Below are positions 15,574 through 32,086 of a DNA stretch of 64,000 bases, piece after piece. The stretch is from assembly GCA_036245805.1 (NCBI GenBank), contig BTRK01000002.1, positions 27,335,067 through 27,399,066 on the forward strand, written 5' to 3'. Position 1 is the first letter of the stretch. Each line of letters begins with the position of its first letter. This DNA is from Pristionchus mayeri (Eukaryota > Nematoda > Chromadorea > Rhabditida > Neodiplogasteridae). Position numbers and translations under genes: made by a program. The notes beneath the pieces were generated by a model, which ran no database searches, was not told where the DNA came from, and saw nothing but the letters and a program-made list of their open reading frames with translations.

Positions 15574-16831
15574 TTGGGGTGTCCGGAAAGTTCGTATAAT
15601 TTTTTGTTTTTATTTTTTATTCAATGCTTTACAATTCTCAGTGACCAATGTATGCCCCCTTCTTTCTCACTACCTCCCTCCAGCGATTGGGCAGGGTCTC
15701 GATTCCTCTCTTCCAGAATGCGGCTTTCTTCGAGACCGCCCAGTTCACGAAAGCCCTCACAATTTCATCTCGATTCTTGAACTTCTTTCCTTTGCAGAAG
15801 TCAGAGAGAGAGCGGAAGCAGTGGTAGTCGCATGGGGAGAGATCCGGGGAATACGGTGGATGGGGAATCGTCTCGATCTTCAGCTCGTCCATTTTCTTCT
15901 GGGTCATCTTTGCTCGATGTGGGCGAGCATTGTCCATCAGAAGAAGAATTTTGCCCTGGTTCAGGAGTCTGGGAGGGACTCTGATCGCGACATCTTCCAG
16001 TTGTTCAGAGAAGAGGTTGGCATTGATGCTGGTGCCAGGGGCGAGGATCTCCCAGTAGATGGGACCGAGCACTGAGAAGAAGAAGCAGAGGAGTTCCTTC
16101 TTTCCGTGCTCTTCCTTCTTCGGGACGTGGGCTTCTTCTTCGGGACGTGGGCTTCTCATCTGCATCCACCCATTACAGTCTCCTCACAGGGTTATCGTAC
16201 GTGATCCACTTCTCATCTGTAGCGATGATGGAATTGACCCATCGAAGATTGGATCTACGATGGAGTAATTCCCGACAGACTTGAACACGATTTTTCAGCT
16301 ATTCGGGGGAGAGGTCATGGGGAATCACTTGTGGGAGTTTCGGCTTCTTCCCAGATCGATGGAGGATATCGGACACCGTTGATCTGGGAGTACCAGTATC
16401 CTCCTTCAACTCACGCACACTGGCCATGGGCTTGCGCTTCAGTGTGCGGAGAACGAGAGGCTGATCGAGGGAGGGAGGGCGTCCAGAGCGGGGTTGGTCA
16501 TCGAGACCAAACTCCCCTTTCTTGAAGCGGGAGAACCACTTATAGCAGAAGGGTATGGAGGGGGCGTCAGCTCCTTCCGACTGGGCCAGGGCAGAGTGGG
16601 CCTCCTTCACGGATCGGCCAAGACTGTAGTAATGAAGTAAAACTGCTCGGAGGTAGAGATGGGAGTCCATCACAAGAATCAATGTAGCAACTAGGAGACT
16701 GATTAAATCATCTCACTACTCAACGTCAGAATGATGCAATACATTGTTGACAAACAGATTGCGCAATCACTGTATTTGATCGCGAACTGACTTTTTTCCG
16801 AAGCATTATACGAACTTTCCGGACACCCCAA
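15574..16831 (-). mobile_element. mariner element copy 2 (full length, dead)
   Basis: A 1258-bp element with TTGGGGTGTCCGGAAAGT termini and TA on both sides (15572-15573, 16832-16833). Its transposase lies on the minus strand and is broken. Confidence 0.93.
15638..16682 (-). pseudogene. mariner DD34D transposase, multiply disrupted
   Basis: The N-terminal part (from MDSHLYLRAVLLHYYSLG, with GRPPS linker) reads from 16682 to a TAG near 16301, where copy 1 has CAG. A second stop (TAA at 16173-16175) is shared with copy 1. A 20-bp tandem duplication at 16121-16160 shifts the frame. The C-terminal half has MDNARPH and YSPDLSPCDYH, giving the 34-residue spacing of DD34D mariners. Confidence 0.92.
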
Positions 16832-17318
16832 TACTTGGGAGTTGTTTCATTGTAACAAGTATGTGTTCCTCTACATCACCCAGTTTAGATCATTTTACAA
16901 TTCGATCTTGAGTTTCGCTCTCTATCAACGTATAGGGGTTCATGGTCCAAAATAGCGAATTTCAGTGCAAAATCATGGTTAGATAAACAACCAATGCTGT
17001 CACCAATATTTATCCATGTTACACGGTTACAGTGGTTCCTGGGTTACTATAATATCGATCGCTTACGGAGTATCGAACCTTGATTTTCAACTAAAATTCT
17101 CAATTTTGGACCATGAACGGTGATAGAGAGCGAAACTCAAGATCGTATTGTAAGATGGGTGGTGTAGAGGAGCACATACTCGTTACAGTGAAAAACTCTC
17201 AAGTAACAAGACCAGCTCCCCAGCGAACGGCGCAACGTTGCGGTTTTGTCGGTGGCGGTTTTGTCACCCCCCCCCCCCCATGTAAGGCGTGTGAGACTCA
17301 ATTCGATTTACTTATGTT

Positions 17319-17565
17319 TTAGAGAGAGGTTCGTGAGTGACCTACTGCTTTTTCCATTTCGATTCTGCTGAGTGTCATCGCCGCAAGCTCATCAATTTTC
17401 TTACTGGCAGCTCGTGCTTCGGGCGAGAGTCTCTTCAGTTGATCGGCAGAAATCTGCCCATTGAGTGTTTCGGAACTCTTCCCATTAAATGTTTACCTTG
17501 ACAGCATCGTAGCATGCGACTGTAACAAATAACACGAGAACGAGAACGAGCAAGGGTCGATTCAT
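17319..17565 (-). CDS. small secreted protein
   Basis: The start at 17565 gives MNRPLLVLVLVLFVTVACY, a clear signal peptide. The frame would stop at TAA unless a 43-bp intron (GTAAAC..GGGCAG) is removed, giving DAVK then ISADQLKRLSPEARAASKK, ending at a stop at 17319-17321 (VGHSRTSL). The mature peptide would be about 45 residues, helical and charged, without a conserved cysteine pattern. I do not recognise a family. It lies about 320 bp from the orphan zinc-finger promoter block, which faces it. Confidence 0.6.
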
Positions 17566-17880
17566 TGCACTAAAGAGAACGCAATTGAAGGAGAACAACT
17601 CACTCTGTTTATATCTGCGATAAACACCGAAACTGCTCGGGTTGGCTAGAAAGTTTAGGGCGTGTTCAAGCAGTTTAAACTCGTGTTTCTCGATTGTCTC
17701 AAATCGACATGAGATAGCATGCCATTTGGGCGTGCTTGAGCTTTTCAAAATAAGTAATCAACCGCTCAACGAGGATACGCTTAGCACAACCACTACCACC
17801 GTTTTTGATGATTAGAAAATGAGTTTAAAATTCGTTGACCCTAAAATTACAAAGTCCCATAACTTCGTTCAGCATTTAAT

Positions 17881-18240
17881 TTGAGACTTCTGAGGCCAAT
17901 TTGCGCGCAAGCGAGACGCCTTTATGGGTTTCCCGCGGAATGGATGAAAAGGATAGAAGGATATGAGAATGGCGGGAATGGACATTCACACTTCTCGAAT
18001 GACGAATGCGACACACGAGTAAAGATTTTGGGGACAGATTTTATGGACTTTGTAAGTAGTGCGAGTCGACTTAAAAATACAATGCACATTTTTAAATTAA
18101 GAAATGGCAATAGTAGTTAAGTGAGCCGCAGCTGCGAAAAATACGACTGTATTTCTGCTCTCCTTCTCTATCTTCCTTTGGTGCCCTTTCTTACAATGGT
18201 GAGAGGTGTGAGTGTGCATTCACGAGACAGGAAACGTGTG
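17881..18240 (-). promoter_or_regulatory. orphan copy of the zinc-finger-cluster promoter block
   Basis: It has the same order of motifs as upstream of genes B and C: GCAAGCGAGACGCC, TTTCCCGCGGAA at 17929-17940, GGCGGGAA at 17971-17978, CATTCACACTTCTCGA, then GGGGACAGATTT. No zinc-finger gene follows; the nearest gene in its direction is the small secreted protein. Confidence 0.6.
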
Positions 18241-18327
18241 GGAATGATATTTCTGGCAAATAGATCTCTTACCTCGACCACTAATTTTGATTCAATGCAA
18301 TGTGGCCATTGTTGGCAATGTTATGTA

Positions 18328-19237
18328 TTCGGGTGTTTCAAAAGTTCGTGGAATTTTTATTCGGCGGAACATAAAATTCGACGAATTCATTGTTCATCCT
18401 AAATGTCAATACGGTTGAATAGAGCAACCATTACACAATCCCACAAACCATGGAATTTGCATCAGCTGCTCTCTCCTGTTTTTAAGAAACGATTATGTGA
18501 AGGGTACTGAAGTGACCCGATGATACGTTTTCGTCAACATTTGTTCCTTTATATTCGGCTTCTTCTTAATAACATCATCTCCGTTTCTTCGCTGTTTTAT
18601 AGCTCATGAATAGCTTAATATACATACTAAATCTGTAAGGAATCGATCCACTACTCTTTCTGCAAAAATAAATAAACCGGATTGTTTCTGAAATTTTAAG
18701 ATCACTTTTTCGGTGCCAAGCCATGATCTAACAAACAAATGATATTAAATTACCCTCTAATGTCGCCAAATGTTCCTTGCACAAGGTAATACTAAGTACT
18801 GATAATTATCTCCAATTAGCGCATATTCATTTCTGGGTTAGATATGATCGCGTAAAGAAAGAACCGTAGTTGTTCCGTTTGAGTATGATCAGTAATGAAT
18901 ACTAGCACTCATAAAATACAAATTAATGACACTAGTGATGCACATTGTTAGAATTGTGGGATCATGTACTGTCCAACCAGATTGTTAGAAGAATACAACC
19001 TTCGAGTTCCATTGCAGGAAAAATATTTTAGTCGAAAACGTGTTAGCGGTACTCTAAAGTATGTATAACATTAACTTTTGTTATAATTCGGGGAAAGCAA
19101 CTGATGCAAATTCCTAGTTGTGTTTGATAGACTAATGGTTGCTATATTTAATAGTATTGACATTTGAGATGCAACTTCAATTCGGCGAATTTTATGTTCC
19201 TCCGAAAAAAATTCCACGAACTTTTGAAACACCCCAA
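18328..19237. mobile_element. mariner-type MITE
   Basis: Termini GGGTGTTTCAAAAGTTCGTG in inverted orientation, with TA on each side (18326-18327, 19238-19239). The 910-bp interior has no transposase frame. Confidence 0.8.
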
Positions 19238-19362
19238 TATCATGTACCAGAAATTTAAAAAAAAACAATTTTTTTAAGATGAACTGAACAGTCAAACTAT
19301 ATGGAAACATTTTGACATGATTGGTCACAAAAAATGGAACATGGGAAGAATTAAAGAAGATT

Positions 19363-25000
<5,638 letters not shown>

Positions 25001-25099
25001 TGCGCCTTGAACGTCGAAGAAACGAATATCAAGTCAAGGTTGATAATAGGAAGGTTCTAAATTACGGAAACAGATTACGGACTGCCAAGAAGAGGAAAA

Positions 25100-25400
25100 G
25101 GGAAGGCAGCAAGTGGCCAATTCAAGCCCAAGCAAGACGCGTTTATGGCTTTCCCGCAAACGGATATAAAGGACGAGAGAGGAGTGGCGGGAACGCCCAT
25201 TCACACTTCTCGATCGAGTAAGGATGTGAGGGACAGATTGTCGACACTATATAATGCGCTTTCAGTAAATGGCATAGGTCTAGAGCCGCTCCTTAACGAG
25301 AACAAGCAATTCTAATGAGTGGGTCTTTCTGCTCTACCTCTTTGTGCTCTTTCACAAAGAGGTGAGAGATGTAACTGAAGTGTAAACAACATCAAGCCTT
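25100..25400 (-). promoter_or_regulatory. conserved upstream block of gene C, two E2F-like sites
   Basis: AAGCAAGACGCGTTTATGG then TTTCCCGC at 25150-25157 and GGCGGGAA at 25186-25193, CATTCACACTTCTCGATCGA, and a hairpin CCTCTTTGTGC..CACAAAGAGG about 25340-25365. The order matches gene B. Confidence 0.65.
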
Positions 25401-25818
25401 GGCCCTTGAGTTTTGAAAATTGTCAATATTCTCCGAGTGATTATTTTCCAATAATTACTATTGGCGAAATGCTTTAGGAAGATTGGTGAAAATAGTGTAA
25501 CAATAACCTGGCGTGAGATTTTCAAAAACTCAAGGAGGGAATCACATTATACCAGAGAAAAGAAGAGCGGGTGAATTGGTCTCCTCTCTCTTTCTGCATG
25601 TCCTTTCCCACAGTGAATAGAGAAAGGAGAGGGAAGACACATAGCCATGACTCAGAACACTAGTGAGAATATCATAGTCAAATATGTTGCTGTGCATTGT
25701 TTTCATTCTAAAAGTTCTTGAGCATACTATTTTAATGGAAATACTTTTATCGTTTCTCTTTGCGTTGAATGGGTACTCGCTTGATCGATTTGTGTATGTT
25801 TTCTGCACGTGATTGGAA
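25401..25818. other. intergenic stretch between two gene groups
   Basis: No coding exon or repeat boundary was recognised between the promoter side of gene C and the stop of the membrane protein gene. Confidence 0.4.
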
Positions 25819-27234
25819 TCACTGCGTTGTGTCGACATCTCTGGAGTTTCCAATAGATGAGGGCGCAGAATCCGGAGCAGAGCCAGCAACCGACTTGATG
25901 AGCGACTGAGCCTTCCTGCAGTTAAATAATCATAAGTAATGGTACATTTCGTAGTCCGACGACTAATAGGCCTTCGGCATTTTCAAACTTTTGAACGAAA
26001 AACTACTTTTGAATTAGGGAAGGTTCGTGTTATTTGCTGCGAAGTTAATTTTCGGAAAGAAGCAAACAACTTTTAAAAATAAGCGAAAAAACGCAGACTT
26101 GGGAGAAAGATCCGTCATTGGAGTAGGCGGCTTGGGTGTGCTCACAAGGGGAGTACGCTCGTCGGACAACTGAATAGGTTTTAGAGCACAGTTTGAAACT
26201 GACTTCTTGTATTTTGCAATGAAAAAGGAAGAGTGAATTGTCTTTTGAAAAAATATGAGTAATTTTAACCTTGCGAGCGAAAGCCTTTCCCGAGCTGCTT
26301 CCGGAGCGCTTTTCACTGTGATTGATGAATATTTGAAATAGATCAATAAGTGTATGTGAAACAGGCTCTACCCTGGATCAATAATTAATCAAGTTACCCC
26401 CTTGAAACCATTTCTTGAATGTGCTCGGCGCGCTTGTTGAGACTGCGCTGATACTGAATTTGAACATATTAATTTATTTTAAATTTTAGAAAAAAAAGTT
26501 AAAGTATAAATTACTAACCAATGCAATGCCGCCAAACGCGACGAGAATTACGACGACAAGACGACGCAGCAGATAATTATTTACTATTTTTTGGGAAACA
26601 CTAAACTTATATTGAACGAAATTGCTTGTTTATCACAAGACTTTTGAAAAAAAGTGACTTGACCAATTTACCGCTGTTACCCCTTCTTCCTTCCCAGTAG
26701 CCCCAGCATCGTTTGGCTCAAAACCGGCTTGCTTGGAATTCTATAAAAATTCGATAAATTTGAATGACATGCATTGCAATTATTACAAAATATAGACAAT
26801 ATCGAACAAACCTTTGGTTCATCCTCGAGAATTAGCGTAATCACTGCGCTTTTGTGATAGATGCCTCCATTCTCGTCCTTAGTAGCTAAAGGGCCTGAAA
26901 ATAACATTTCGAAAATAAGTTGTATATATGCCCCACTGCTTGCTTTAACTTCACAGTCCGGATTGCACGTCACTGAAATAACCTTTGCTTTGCAAAAAAA
27001 ATCGAAAACATTACACCTAAATCACTGAGTGGTTTGAATTCGATGCTTCGGTTGCCATTGTAGTTAATGCTTAGAATGGAGCCATAGGGCGTTTGCAAAT
27101 CTGTGACGCAATATGTTTAGTCAGGTTTGAGGACATGTTGGTACCGATATGGAGCTTAGCTGCGCTCTCTTTCTTTATCACAACTAGCGCGCAGAAAGAG
27201 AGATCGCCGGAGTGGGTCTTGAAGCGCGCCATGT
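25819..27234 (-). CDS. single-pass membrane protein, unknown family
   Basis: Start at 27234 (MARFKTHSGDLSF), five bases after a CATATAG acceptor that may be a trans-splice site. A linked series of exons reads TPYGSILSINYNGNRSIEF, VTCNPDCEVKAS, then KSAVITLILEDEPK. The acidic NDAGATGKEEGVTA precedes a transmembrane exon LLRRLVVVILVAFGGIAL (about 26560-26520). Polar exons follow (SLNKRAEHIQEMVSR, RTPLVSTPKPPTPMTDLSP) and KAQSLIKSVAGSAPDSAPSS to a stop at 25819. No signal peptide is seen at the proposed start. One donor (GTCAAG) is non-standard but restores the frame. I do not recognise the domain. Confidence 0.5.
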
Positions 27235-27428
27235 TCCTATATGTTGCAGCAATTATTTTTTAAATGTCATGCCGATTAAAATTAGAAAATAAGTTATGAA
27301 AGGGGAGATAATCCAGGGTTGTAATAACTTTTAAAAAAATGATATTGTTACGTTTTTTTTTTGCTTCCTTTATTTTTCTTGCTGTTGCAATTAAGATCGC
27401 GAAAGCAAATCTAGATATGGGAAATTAA

Positions 27429-28723
27429 TTAGCAACATAAAGATTCCATGCATACGTGATCTACGGACCAGCATTTGCCGACGTTCACTCGTTCGTGCTG
27501 AAAGATCTATTTTGGGGAAAATTATGCAGAAACTGTTAAACTGATAGCTTACAATCAGAGCCGGGCGCGTAGTTTTACTTTTTGTTGTGGTCCTGGCTGT
27601 GCGTATGGTTGTCGTGGTAGTGAGAATGGCAGTTGATGGCGTGGGCGTGGTACTCGTGGTAGTGGGCGTGGTAATCGCGCTAGTGGGCGTCGTACTCGTG
27701 GTAGTGGGCGTGGTACTCGTGGTAGTGGGCGTGGTACTCGCGGTAGTGGGCGTGGTACTCGTGGTATTGGGCGTGGTACTCGTGGTAGTGGCCGTGGCAC
27801 TCGTGGTAGTGGGCGTGGTTGTGGTTGCCGCGTTTTTTGTTGTTTCAGTCGTTTTTGCTGCCTCAGTTGCTGGATCAGCGGCCGATTCGGGATAGTGTAG
27901 CTTGATGTATTTCCCCACTTCTTCCTCCAACACGCTTTTCCAGATCAATTGATGAGGGAATTCTTAAATTGATGAAGTTTCTTGAGACAAGACAATTGAG
28001 AGATTAAAGGAGGAGTAAACTCAAAATTCAATTTCTGAAGCTATTGTATGCACTGCCTAGAGCTCCACAACGAAAAGAAGCTCCTAAATTTTCACATTAT
28101 GATCTCCATTCCGAACAGAGTTATAGCTAGTTGGTTGGGAGCCAGATCAGGGAAAGCTCAGGGAAGGGGGCGACTTGAAGAGAGTGCGTCCCTAGGTGAA
28201 ACATATTCCAACCGGGCGCGCGTTTGCATTTACTCCTCCTTTAATGGTCGAAAGAAGATTCAAAATCAAGTAATATTAAGGAATATATTGACTTCTCGCG
28301 AGATTATCGTCCGTTTTAACTTCTTCCACGAGTCGGAGAAGTTCGTCTTTCTTCAAGTCTGAAGTGTGTTCGTCTTATGCAATAATATCTAGTCTCAACC
28401 TTGATTGTCTCTTCCCATGGGCATCTCTTGCACTAATTTTCGTATAGCGAGACGTAATTTCTGCGGATCAAATCCTTGTTCTTCACCTTCAATGCAATTC
28501 AGACAATCACAAGGATAAAAGGGATTTAAAATTTCCAATGAAACTGACTCAATACATTAGTTATTCCGTCGACGAGGTGCTCAAAAACTAAATTTTCCGG
28601 GTATCCATCGTCTTCTTCGACTGAACTACCCAGCTTTGCATGGTCGTTGGACGAGTTTGGTTGATCGATTGCTGTTATTGAATGAGAAATGAGAGCGAAA
28701 AGGAGCAGTCGAAGAGAGAACAT
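27429..28723 (-). CDS. secreted mucin-like Thr/Pro-rich protein
   Basis: Signal peptide MFSLRLLLFALISHSITA at 28723, seven bases after a TTTCCTTTCAG acceptor. Charged helical exons follow (FDPQKLRLAIRKLVQEM, KKDELLRLVEEVKTDD, KSVLEEEVGKYIKLHYPE), then a long Thr/Ser/Pro block of repeats like STTPTTT suited to O-glycosylation. The last exon is cysteine-rich (GKCWSVDHVCMESLCC), stop at 27429, with AATAAA about 50 bases further on. Five exons with phase-consistent junctions. The reverse strand of the repeat is also open but only as a mirror. Confidence 0.7.
27640..27815. repeat. 21-bp coding minisatellite in the mucin-like gene
   Basis: About eight tandem 21-bp units containing GTAGTGGGCGTGGTACTCGT, encoding a seven-residue Thr/Ser/Pro repeat on the minus strand. 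Confidence 0.85.
28008..28240. mobile_element. MITE V copy 2, TTAA-flanked
   Basis: 233 bp with ends AGGAGGAGTAAA and TTTACTCCTCCT and TTAA on both sides (28004-28007, 28241-28244), in an intron of the mucin-like gene. Confidence 0.87.
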
Positions 28724-29072
28724 TCGAGATCTGAAAGGAAAGCGGAGAAATGGTCATAAATATCTCTTCACTCACTGAGCAAAAGCGCGAGTTGACCAGT
28801 CAGGGCGAGTGAAATGGGCAGAAATGAGGGAGAGCAGAGAGGAATGAGCGAGAGAGAGTGAGATAGTCGAAATCTAATTATGCTAATCGAATCGTGTTGA
28901 TTGCTTTTGTTTTCGTTTCTGAATGTTTTCAAAATGGAATTGTCACATATCACAGTTCTCACCTAAGAATCGAGCTCAAAAGTTCGTACTATTAGTGATC
29001 CCTTCATTCTGATAGATTCCATTGACCGGTGATACGACAACTCTTGCATTTTTGTAGTATGAGAAATTTGTT
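28724..29072. other. upstream region of the mucin-like gene
   Basis: No exon seen. It contains a purine-rich stretch (GAGAGAGAGTGAG) and ends at the 8-bp duplication AATTTGTT (29065-29072). Confidence 0.4.
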
Positions 29073-29548
29073 GGCTCTGTCGTGGTAGAGGGGTCCCATG
29101 GTGGGACCCCGGAAAATCTGTGGCCCCACTTTTTTTCAGGGACCCCGATAATTCAGGGACCCATAAGGATCGGAGTCCCACTTTTTTTCCGGGACCCCGA
29201 TAATTCAGGGACCCATAAGGATCGGGGTCCCACTTTTTTTCTGGGACCCCGATAATTCAGGGACCCATAAGGATCGGGGTCCCACTTTTTTTCTGGGACC
29301 CCGACATTTTTTTCGAAATTTATGACAACTTAAAAATTCATCGAAAAATAGGGGTCCCATCAAGATCGGGGTCCTACTTTTTCTGGGACCCCGATTTTTT
29401 TAGCATTTCAAATTACCGGGGTCCCTCAACATTTTGAAATTTCGAAAAATCGGGGTCCCAAAATAATCGGGGTCCTTTCGAGAAAAATATGACATATGCA
29501 GTAGGATGGTGGAATTGTCATATGCATGTACATCATATGCATGTACGT
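29073..29548 (+). repeat. left arm of the element, with 52-bp tandem units
   Basis: Three full 52-bp units starting at 29139, 29191 and 29243, each beginning GGGACCCCGATAATTCAGGG, followed by diverged GGGGTCCC-rich sequence and CATATGCATGTAC. Confidence 0.88.
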
Positions 29549-29598
29549 GTTTCGTGATATGTTTATTTTGCAATTATGAATATTTATCGCGGTAGTGT

Positions 29599-30681
29599 TT
29601 AATTAACAATAATAATAATTACCCGAGTGTATTCCTGGGGGAGAGATGAACCAGTGTTGGGGCGAAGAATAGTTCTGGGACGAGTAGTTGTGCGGGGACG
29701 AGTTGGGATGCGCGGACTAGTGCGTGGGTGGTGGTCAATGAATGTAGGGGCAGTGTGGGGACTAACAAAAATTTTGGGACGAGTAGTAGTTGTTCGGGGA
29801 CGAGAGTTGGGGATGCGTGTGGTAGTGGGGCGACGCCTTGTAGTTGGTCTACGAGTGGTAGTTCGGCGTTGAATCTTGGAGTGACGAGTAGGACGCAGAC
29901 TACGTCTGATGCGGGCACGATTGTTTGCACCGGGAGTCTGAACGAGAGGGATATATACATGTATATGCCGTATTATGGGATGTAATCTATTCAGATCATT
30001 AATGGATATATTATCGTGCTTCAAGAAGGACAGGTATTGGAAATAATGGGATAGTAGCGAAGCACTGGTTGAGCGTTACCTGCTTGGGTGCTTCTTCAAC
30101 AATGATATTGAAGTGACAGAGGTGGATCACGTTCTTCTTAGATGTGAAGCGCGTGTAGTACTGCGCTGAATCGCTAGAGGTCATCTGAGAAAATGACGAA
30201 ATTATTCATGAGACAGAATAGGCACAATACATTGGGCATATGCAGAGTACCGTCCTGTGAGAGGGAGACTTTCTCGGGGTGGACGTTTTGGCGCTGAGAG
30301 AAAACAAATATTAGATAAAGAAGATGAGTGAGACTGACAAAATTTCCTGATCTCCATTGGTTGGGATGGCTACCGTGCGCCGTTACGACCTGCTTAGGAC
30401 GGCTATCCTGAATAGGGGGGAGGGGGTAATATGTGAGCAGGAAGGTTGCAAGTTACTTTGAAATTGCGTTCCCAGAAGTACGTGGGAGCAGGGACCTTGA
30501 GGGAAAGAGGACATCCTTCCTCAAAGAGAGCCGATATGGATGGGTGAAAAAAAAATGAATTGGATTATCCGACCTTGACTGTGATTGTGATGAGCTCCTC
30601 GTTGATTCTAGGCAGGTTGCTTTGAGATCTTCCAGTAGTAGAGAGTGGAAGAATTATCATTAGCAGAATACTACGAAGCAT
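29599..30681 (-). CDS. secreted Ig-like protein with basic Thr/Arg-rich tail
   Basis: Start at 30681 (MLRSILLMIILPLSTTGRS) is a signal peptide, twelve bases after a TTCCTTACAG acceptor. Exons 1-5 read as one immunoglobulin-like fold: ELITITVKEGCPLSLKV, TYFWERNF, VSLSQDGTLHMPN, SSDSAQYYTRF. The strand-B Cys and the core Trp are present, but the Cys expected after the Tyr pair is replaced and a Cys appears later (IHLCHF). The last exon is a basic repeat-rich tail (RRTTTRRPTTRRRPTTTR) ending VIIIIVN at 29599. All six exons join in phase. The gene lies wholly inside the inverted-repeat element. Confidence 0.65.
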
Positions 30682-30828
30682 TATCTTGATTATCTGTAAG
30701 GAAGAGATTACAGAATGTGAGGAGTATAAATAACTGATGTATTACACATATCAAACGGATTATCAAACGGACCGACGCCACCAGTGAATCAGAATCCGAA
30801 GAAATCGAGATCTGTGACCCCGACGAGA

Positions 30829-31875
30829 ATGAGGTTCGATCTCCCGGTCAGTCTCCTCCTGGCAAGAAGTCTCGACCGAACGATCCAAATTCTCCGGAAT
30901 CACGCTCCTCGACAACTACCTCTTCCACCACCGTACACTCTACGACAAGCAATGGTAACACATTTTTCAACCGTGCAAATTAAAACTAACTTTTCAAATC
31001 TATATGTTTAGATAATTAGCATTCAAACATCCATAATTTCAGCCTTCGACCACCACAGCGCTCACCACCATCACCACTACCACTCGTGTCCCGCGGAGAA
31101 GAAAAACTACTACGCTGGTGGCAAAATTAATTATATGGATATATTTCAGCTTGTGTATTATTTAAATGCAGACACTGATCTCTATTCTTTTTAATATTTT
31201 AATCATGCCATATTTCAGCCTTCGACGACTTTTCAGCCTTCGACGACCACAGCGCTCACCACCATCACGACTACCACGCATGCCCCTAGTACAACTACTA
31301 CTACCAGAGTGAGTTAAAAGTGTCAACATACTTTTGTCTACCAATATATTCCTTAAAATAACAATTCCGCAATTAATGCTGAAATTGTAACAACTTATTA
31401 TAATAGTTTATAAAATTTTTAAAAAAATAATATTCAGCCTTCAACCACAACTACAAAGCCGACTAAACCCAAAAGAGGCAATGGCAACGATACGAAGAAA
31501 GGCAATGGAGACGGTCCGAAGAAAGGCAATGGAGACGGTCCGAAGAAATGCAAAGGAGACGGTCCGAAGAAAGGCAAAGGAGACGGTCCGAAGAAAGGCA
31601 ATGGAGACGGTCCGAAAGGAGGAGACGGTACGAAGAATGGCAATAGAGACGGTCCGAAAGGAGGCAACGGAGACGGTACGAAGAAAGGCAATGGAGGCAG
31701 TACGAAGAAAGGCAATGGAGACGGTCCGAAGAAAGGCAACGGAGACAGTCCCAAGAAAGGCAATGGAGACGGTCCGAAGAAAGGCAATGGAGACGGTACG
31801 AAGAAAGGCAATGGAGGAACGGGAGTAGGAACGAGAGGAGGAACTAGAAGAAGAAAGTCAGACAATGGGAATTAA
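30829..31875 (+). CDS. Thr-rich / Gly-Asn-Asp-Lys repeat protein
   Basis: Phase-0 exons joined after a first exon beginning MRFDLPVSLLLARSL (30829) give PSTTTALTTITTTT, a second diverged copy of that exon, then a long exon of about fourteen 8-residue repeats like KKGNGDGP, stop at 31873-31875. A TATA-like TATAAATA lies at 30725. In exon 1 a second frame is also open and more protein-like (SESESEEIEICDPDENEV), but it has no ATG and does not join in phase to the Thr exons. The start is therefore uncertain. The tail is basic and low-complexity. It is divergent to the Ig-like gene in the same element. Confidence 0.5.
31479..31815. repeat. 24-bp coding repeat array
   Basis: Around fourteen units related to AAGAAAGGCAATGGAGACGG. 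Because the unit is a multiple of three and stop-poor, two further frames are open across it. Confidence 0.85.
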
Positions 31876-32086
31876 TTGCTACCAAATTGTTGTTCATTAT
31901 TTTTATGTCAAGTTTATGTGTTGTGAAGTACTTTAATAAATATTTGGTTTACTCAATAATCGTTTTACACATCCCCAAAAGTATTCAATTTGGATGTCAT
32001 AAAATGTATGTAGTTTGATATTATCTTTCTCCAGTTCGGACATGTCCAAAGATATAAATCGTATATGACAATAACGTATAACGCAT

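Larger units (their letters stand above)
15503..17280. mobile_element. foldback element with G/C-tract ends, interrupted by mariner
   Basis: The left end, a run of G then TGACAAAACCGCAACCGAC, matches inversely the right end before a run of C. Direct ATGTAAGG on both outer sides suggests a 7-9 bp target duplication, the G/C tracts making the exact length ambiguous. The left arm continues on both sides of the mariner copy at 15574-16831, and the intact right arm shows the empty site. Without mariner it is about 520 bp. Confidence 0.75.

Noticed and set aside
27587..27895. Plus-strand frame rich in Val/Gly (VVVGVVL)
   Set aside because: Mirror of the 21-bp Thr/Pro repeat of the mucin-like gene.
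29139..29300. CRISPR-like array of regular repeats
   Set aside because: Units are contiguous without unique spacers, lie in inverted element ends, and the genome is eukaryotic.
31434..31865. Minus-strand frame of PFFGPSPLP repeats
   Set aside because: Mirror of the 24-bp repeat in the plus-strand gene; a stop-poor unit keeps several frames open.
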